A stretch of 64,000 nucleotides of DNA from Luscinia megarhynchos (taxonomy: Eukaryota > Chordata > Aves > Passeriformes > Turdidae): assembly GCA_034336665.1 (NCBI GenBank), contig CM067566.1, positions 21,737,330 through 21,801,329 of the forward strand, in the 5' to 3' direction. Shown one piece after another: positions 63,801 to 64,000 of this stretch (positions are counted from its first letter, which is position 1; every line of letters starts with the position of its first letter). Below the pieces are notes generated by a model, which was not told where the DNA came from, searched no databases, and was given only the letters and a program-made list of their open reading frames with translations. Made by a program: the position numbers and the translations under genes.

Positions 63801-64000
63801 GGAACACCCTTTTTAATTTTCTAGTGGCTTCAGAGCATCAGAGAAAATAACCCACCTGCACACCTTTCAGGCAGCAGCATCAGCCACTGAGGCAGCATTT
63901 CATGCATGGCTTTAAGATTCAGATTTTACCCTCCCTATAGGGAAAGTTAGTGAACTATCACATGTAGCATGAAGCTGGTTATTTCATTCTTAATGCATCC
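60883..64000. other. Non-coding unique DNA
   Basis: No gene is supported. It holds an A16 run at 61885-61900, a C8 run at 62168-62175, and a GC-richer patch at about 63340-63500 with repeated CAGC/CCAGC motifs and a 90-codon open frame (63223-63495) without a recognisable domain. Confidence 0.5.
61885..61900. repeat. A16 homopolymer
   Basis: An uninterrupted run of 16 A; no retroposed body is recognised to its left. Confidence 0.85.

Noticed and set aside
1..64000. tRNA, rRNA, snRNA or CRISPR-like arrays
   Set aside because: No box B-like GGTTCGAATCC motif, no recognised RNA core, and no regularly spaced repeats were found on reading both strands.

Overview
The window is vertebrate nuclear DNA, most likely from a bird and probably a songbird. 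It is A/T-rich by eye, poor in CpG, and has no convincing protein-coding gene. The interspersed repeats that can be recognised are almost all 3' ends of CR1 LINEs, the dominant avian retrotransposon. There are also two pieces of one avian endogenous-retrovirus LTR family. No mammal-type SINE or L1 was recognised, and repeat density is low, as expected for birds. All assignments come from reading the sequence against remembered family features; no search was run.

Layout. Positions 1-28 kb are mostly unique DNA with small CR1 tails near 1.7, 5.3 and 7.3 kb, a doubtful one at 21.0 kb, and scattered A- or T-rich tracts. A nearly full-length, probably solo LTR lies at 28222-28819; a TATAAA motif suggests its sense strand is the minus strand. 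Two larger plus-strand CR1 copies follow at 32618-33366 and 34800-35376. The stretch 35.4-48.9 kb is again largely unique and holds a GC-richer patch near 38.0-38.3 kb, several homopolymer tracts, and a pair of unusually long open frames at 46.5-47.8 kb. CR1 copies facing tail to tail lie at 48862-49153 (plus) and 50513-50948 (minus). Two different CR1 3' ends sit side by side at 55618-55800 and 55905-56092. A second, truncated LTR piece is at 60718-60882, and the remainder to 64000 is unique sequence.

How it works together. The window reads as a gene desert or the inside of a very large intron; nothing forms an operon or pathway. Most open frames are short and fall in repeats or random sequence. 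The most useful leads are exon-like patterns: a 169-bp open, GC-rich block with a strong acceptor and a fair donor (59565-59733), and a 258-bp open block ending in a consensus donor (46552-46809). An RFX X-box-like motif at 16382-16396 and several perfect inverted repeats are also noted. None is proven functional. I found no evidence for a new multi-gene system here.
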